Origin: Coxiella endosymbiont of Dermacentor marginatus
GTDB lineage: Bacteria; Pseudomonadota; Gammaproteobacteria; Coxiellales; Coxiellaceae
Length of the DNA stretch: 64,000 bases
Reading direction: 5' to 3'
NCBI RefSeq assembly: GCF_907164955.1
Contig: NZ_OU015521.1
Location: 62,001-126,000, forward strand
Shown here: piece by piece, positions 61,390 through 64,000 of the stretch
How the letters are laid out: the number at the start of each line of letters is the position of its first letter
Position numbering within the stretch: position 1 is the stretch's first letter
The notes under the pieces: model-generated
Databases searched by the model: none
Seen by the model: the letters and a program-made list of their open reading frames with translations, nothing else
Told to the model about the DNA's origin: nothing
Program-made: the position numbers and the translations under genes

Positions 61390-64000
61390 TTATTTATTTG
61401 TGCATTTAAAAATTTTGCCAGCAAGAGTCGGTAAGATGACTGCTGGCTTATTCCAAAATCCCAAAATATGGTAATTCACCTTAGCTGCTTTTCCAACATG
61501 TGGTGCTAAAACTTGATTGGCGACCCAGGTAATAACGCCTGCTAAAGGTCCGCCGGCAAGACTCACAATCAACGGCAAGGTAGAAGTTATATTTGGGATA
61601 ATTTCTAAATGAAAATCATAATCCTTATTTACAAATCCAATAAGACCTTTAATCTGAACCCAGGCAATATCTCCTACTAAAGAAGCGTCTTTGGTCTTAG
61701 CAATTCCTTTAGATAAAGAAAAATTCCCCCTAAATAAGTTGAATGCAAATCCTTTTTTAGAAAAATTAGCAAGATTAACCGGTAGTTTTGGTAATGATTG
61801 TAAACTAAATAAATTAAGTAGGCGACCAAAGCCCAATTCGGATTCAGCTCCTTTCGTTAGTTCTGTTATACGTCCCTGATAAAAATTAATTTTAATACTT
61901 CCACTTAACCGAGCAGCTACAAATTGATCAGGTGATCCCGACCATTGTAACGAAAAATCAGTTCGACCCTTTCCTCCTTCGAGAACTTGAGTAACCCTCC
62001 ATTTCTTAAGAAGCCCCCCTAAATTGGGGCTAACAAACTGTCCTACTAGTCGTGTTTCTGTCTGATCCTTTTTGCGCTGCCATTTTCCTGTAGCTCTAAT
62101 ATAAAATAAGGGACTTATTACAGTAAAATTATCAATATTTAACCCGGTTCTTATTCGCGACGTTTGCAATACTAATTTACCTGATAAATTCTTACCATAA
62201 CGAAAATCGTTAATTGCTAAATCAATAGGTGGCAATTTTTTAGGATTCCATTTCATTTTCTTATCTTTTGCTTTTTTATTAGGCAAGTAAAAACGTAAAA
62301 AATACCCTTTCCATTGACGTTGATCAGAAGGGATTGAAAGGTCACCTATAATCAAAGGGCTATTTATATTCACAGTCCAACCTTCGTGTCGAGGAGATAA
62401 ACCAAGCCATGTATCTGCTTTGGCTATCAAATGATTTTTATAATGGACTTTAATTATCAAGATTTTATTATTGCGAAAAAATGAGGTCAAATTTAAAAGA
62501 GCAGAATCTTGTGCTAATTTAGAATAAGGGGGGGGCAGCATGGATCTAATCCCAATTAAATTAGTTATCAGAAAAAAACTATTGGCTATAGAATCTTTGT
62601 TGCTTCGTAGTTTTAACAATGCACGATAGGAAGTTAATCCAGATAAATAATTTAAAATTGGAAAATTAAACTGCTTTCGTAACATCTTAGCTGGAATTTG
62701 CCCACTCATCCTAATCTGAAACACTGGTAGAGATGTACCTTGATTTGTAGTAGCAATGGAAAAATTGATTGGTGAATTCAAAAATTGAGCCTCAATATGG
62801 TCGGCTGAAAAATTTTCGTTAACAAAATTAAAATTTCCAGTGATTTGATCAAGCTTTATTCCCCAATTTTTTAAGAATAGTTGCGCGTTATTAACGAATA
62901 AATGTCCATCCACTTTTGCATTCACCCTACGCTGATTTACCGGAATTTTTAGATTTAAATTTATCTTCAAAGGCCCATTTAGGATAATAGCTTTGACTTT
63001 TTTAGCTATTAAAAGAGGAGTTGCTTGTAGAAAACGAAAACCGTCTGCTAGATTAGAAACAGCATCTCCACTAACTACCAAAATAGGGTTAGTCCAATGA
63101 GCAATAGTGGCTCTTAAATGGTTCAAAGGATTTCCCATGATTTCTGCGTGATCTGCAAAAATATCTAAACCATCGTCGTGAAAAGAAATTATACCATGAA
63201 TATTGTGAAGATTCGGCCATTTAGGATTGTAATGTAATGTAACCCCATTCACATCAGCAACGACATTAAAATACCCCTCTTTGTGGGAAAAAGGAAATTT
63301 CTTAAGTGGGCCTTTTAACTCTACAGTGCCCGCAGTTATTTTCCCCGATATAAATGCTTTATTCAACCAGTCTGATAGATTGGAACTCATGTAACGGTAG
63401 GGTAAGTAAGATTTGATGCTATTTACATTTTCTACTTTGAATTTACCTTGTAAAGAAATATAAGGTGATTTGTTCACAGGCAAGAATAAATTTACTTTTC
63501 CCCACCATTGCCAATTTCTGCTAACTACATATGATCGTAATACATTAATATTCCATCCCTTAGGGCTCTGATACCATTGGGTAATTAAATGTAATTGTTT
63601 TAATGTAAGGGGATTTTTAAAAACTCCCGGAATTTTAATCACATTAGTGTTCGATTGTAATTTCAGTTTTCCTCCTGAAGGAGTTAAATCTATTGAACCG
63701 AATAATTGTGAACTACTGGACACATGATCTCGAGGTTGAAAACTTAAAGCAGTAAAATCTGTTTTTATGTGATAATAAGGCCTTTTTTTATCTGGAAAAT
63801 AAAACAAACTGAAACTATGGAGCTCTCCGGATAGTTGAATCTTTCGATAAAGTTTTTGAAATTTTTCCGGCCAATACTTTATTTTTTTAGCAAGTGGACA
63901 GATGTCTTTTAATTGAAGGTAATTTGTTTTAAATAAAATCGTAGGGATTAAATTCTCATAAATAACACGAACGCCGAAACTATTTTCCAGCCATTTTTTT
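61390..64000 (-). CDS. yhdP: YhdP-type AsmA-like envelope protein (3' part)
   Basis: The frame is open from the right edge of the window, so at least 870 codons are present and the N-terminus lies outside. YhdP is a long beta-rich bridge that moves phospholipids between inner and outer membrane. Repeated beta-strand text (IDLAINDFRYGKNLSGKLVL, WQRKKDQTETRLVGQFVSPN) and the C-terminal AsmA-like end (LVGDIAWVQIKGLIGFVNKD, IVSLAGGPLAGVITWVANQV) match the family. The yhdP-tldD order is conserved in E. coli. Confidence 0.85.
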   Translation of the reverse strand, partial: KKWLENSFGVRVIYENLIPTILFKTNYLQLKDICPLAKKIKYWPEKFQKLYRKIQLSGELHSFSLFYFPDKKRPYYHIKTDFTALSFQPRDHVSSSSQLFGSIDLTPSGGKLKLQSNTNVIKIPGVFKNPLTLKQLHLITQWYQSPKGWNINVLRSYVVSRNWQWWGKVNLFLPVNKSPYISLQGKFKVENVNSIKSYLPYRYMSSNLSDWLNKAFISGKITAGTVELKGPLKKFPFSHKEGYFNVVADVNGVTLHYNPKWPNLHNIHGIISFHDDGLDIFADHAEIMGNPLNHLRATIAHWTNPILVVSGDAVSNLADGFRFLQATPLLIAKKVKAIILNGPLKINLNLKIPVNQRRVNAKVDGHLFVNNAQLFLKNWGIKLDQITGNFNFVNENFSADHIEAQFLNSPINFSIATTNQGTSLPVFQIRMSGQIPAKMLRKQFNFPILNYLSGLTSYRALLKLRSNKDSIANSFFLITNLIGIRSMLPPPYSKLAQDSALLNLTSFFRNNKILIIKVHYKNHLIAKADTWLGLSPRHEGWTVNINSPLIIGDLSIPSDQRQWKGYFLRFYLPNKKAKDKKMKWNPKKLPPIDLAINDFRYGKNLSGKLVLQTSRIRTGLNIDNFTVISPLFYIRATGKWQRKKDQTETRLVGQFVSPNLGGLLKKWRVTQVLEGGKGRTDFSLQWSGSPDQFVAARLSGSIKINFYQGRITELTKGAESELGFGRLLNLFSLQSLPKLPVNLANFSKKGFAFNLFRGNFSLSKGIAKTKDASLVGDIAWVQIKGLIGFVNKDYDFHLEIIPNITSTLPLIVSLAGGPLAGVITWVANQVLAPHVGKAAKVNYHILGFWNKPAVILPTLAGKIFKCTNK

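Noticed and set aside
1-64000. CRISPR array, insertion sequence or prophage
   Set aside because: No regularly spaced repeats, transposase or phage genes were seen.

Overview
The window is A+T-rich and looks like a reduced gammaproteobacterial genome. Gene content and order fit a Coxiella-type endosymbiont or close relative: a mevalonate-pathway cassette replaces the MEP route, there is a complete sucAB/sucCD, sdh, gltA and nuo block, and lipid A/BAM genes are kept. Intact genes are tightly packed and often overlap. Between them lie stretches of 0.4-2 kb with no intact gene, several of which still carry recognisable decayed reading frames. The Coxiella assignment is inferred from gene content and order; no search was run.

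Layout. 1-2332 (+): a Gfo/Idh/MocA oxidoreductase and lpxB. 3108-8427 (-): bamA-skp-lpxD-fabZ-lpxA (envelope assembly and lipid A). 8554-9506 (+): an unidentified pseudogene. 9679-13169 (+): mevalonate kinase, phosphomevalonate kinase and a fused mevalonate-diphosphate decarboxylase/IPP isomerase, making IPP and DMAPP from mevalonate. 13203-18102 (-): rpsB-tsf-pyrH-frr-uppS-cdsA without dxr, so UppS probably uses isoprenoids from the neighbouring cassette. 18371-19147 (+): map. 19516-28965 (-): sdhCDAB-sucAB-sucCD, with gltA divergent at 29225. 30802-35218 (-): glyA-nrdR-nusB-thiL-pgpA plus a tiny basic ORF after nusB. 35219-37270: about 2 kb of gene remains. 37271-42192 (-): tRNA-fMet, a broken rimP, nusA, infB, rbfA. 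42431-56987 (-): all 14 nuo genes. 57125-58284 (-): tRNA-Leu, secG, tpiA. 59068-64000 (-): tRNA-Asp, tRNA-Val, hupB, tldD and the 3' part of yhdP.

Together the window covers most of the TCA cycle from 2-oxoglutarate to fumarate plus citrate synthase, respiratory complexes I and II, isoprenoid supply for undecaprenyl phosphate, lipid A acylation, outer-membrane protein insertion and core translation factors. No CRISPR array, insertion sequence, prophage or toxin gene was seen. The most informative oddities are the MVD-IDI fusion, a frameshifted rimP inside an otherwise conserved metY-nusA-infB operon, a 21-residue Arg/Lys-rich ORF after nusB, a tRNA-Val without an encoded CCA end, and a roughly 950-bp pseudogene upstream of the mevalonate cassette.
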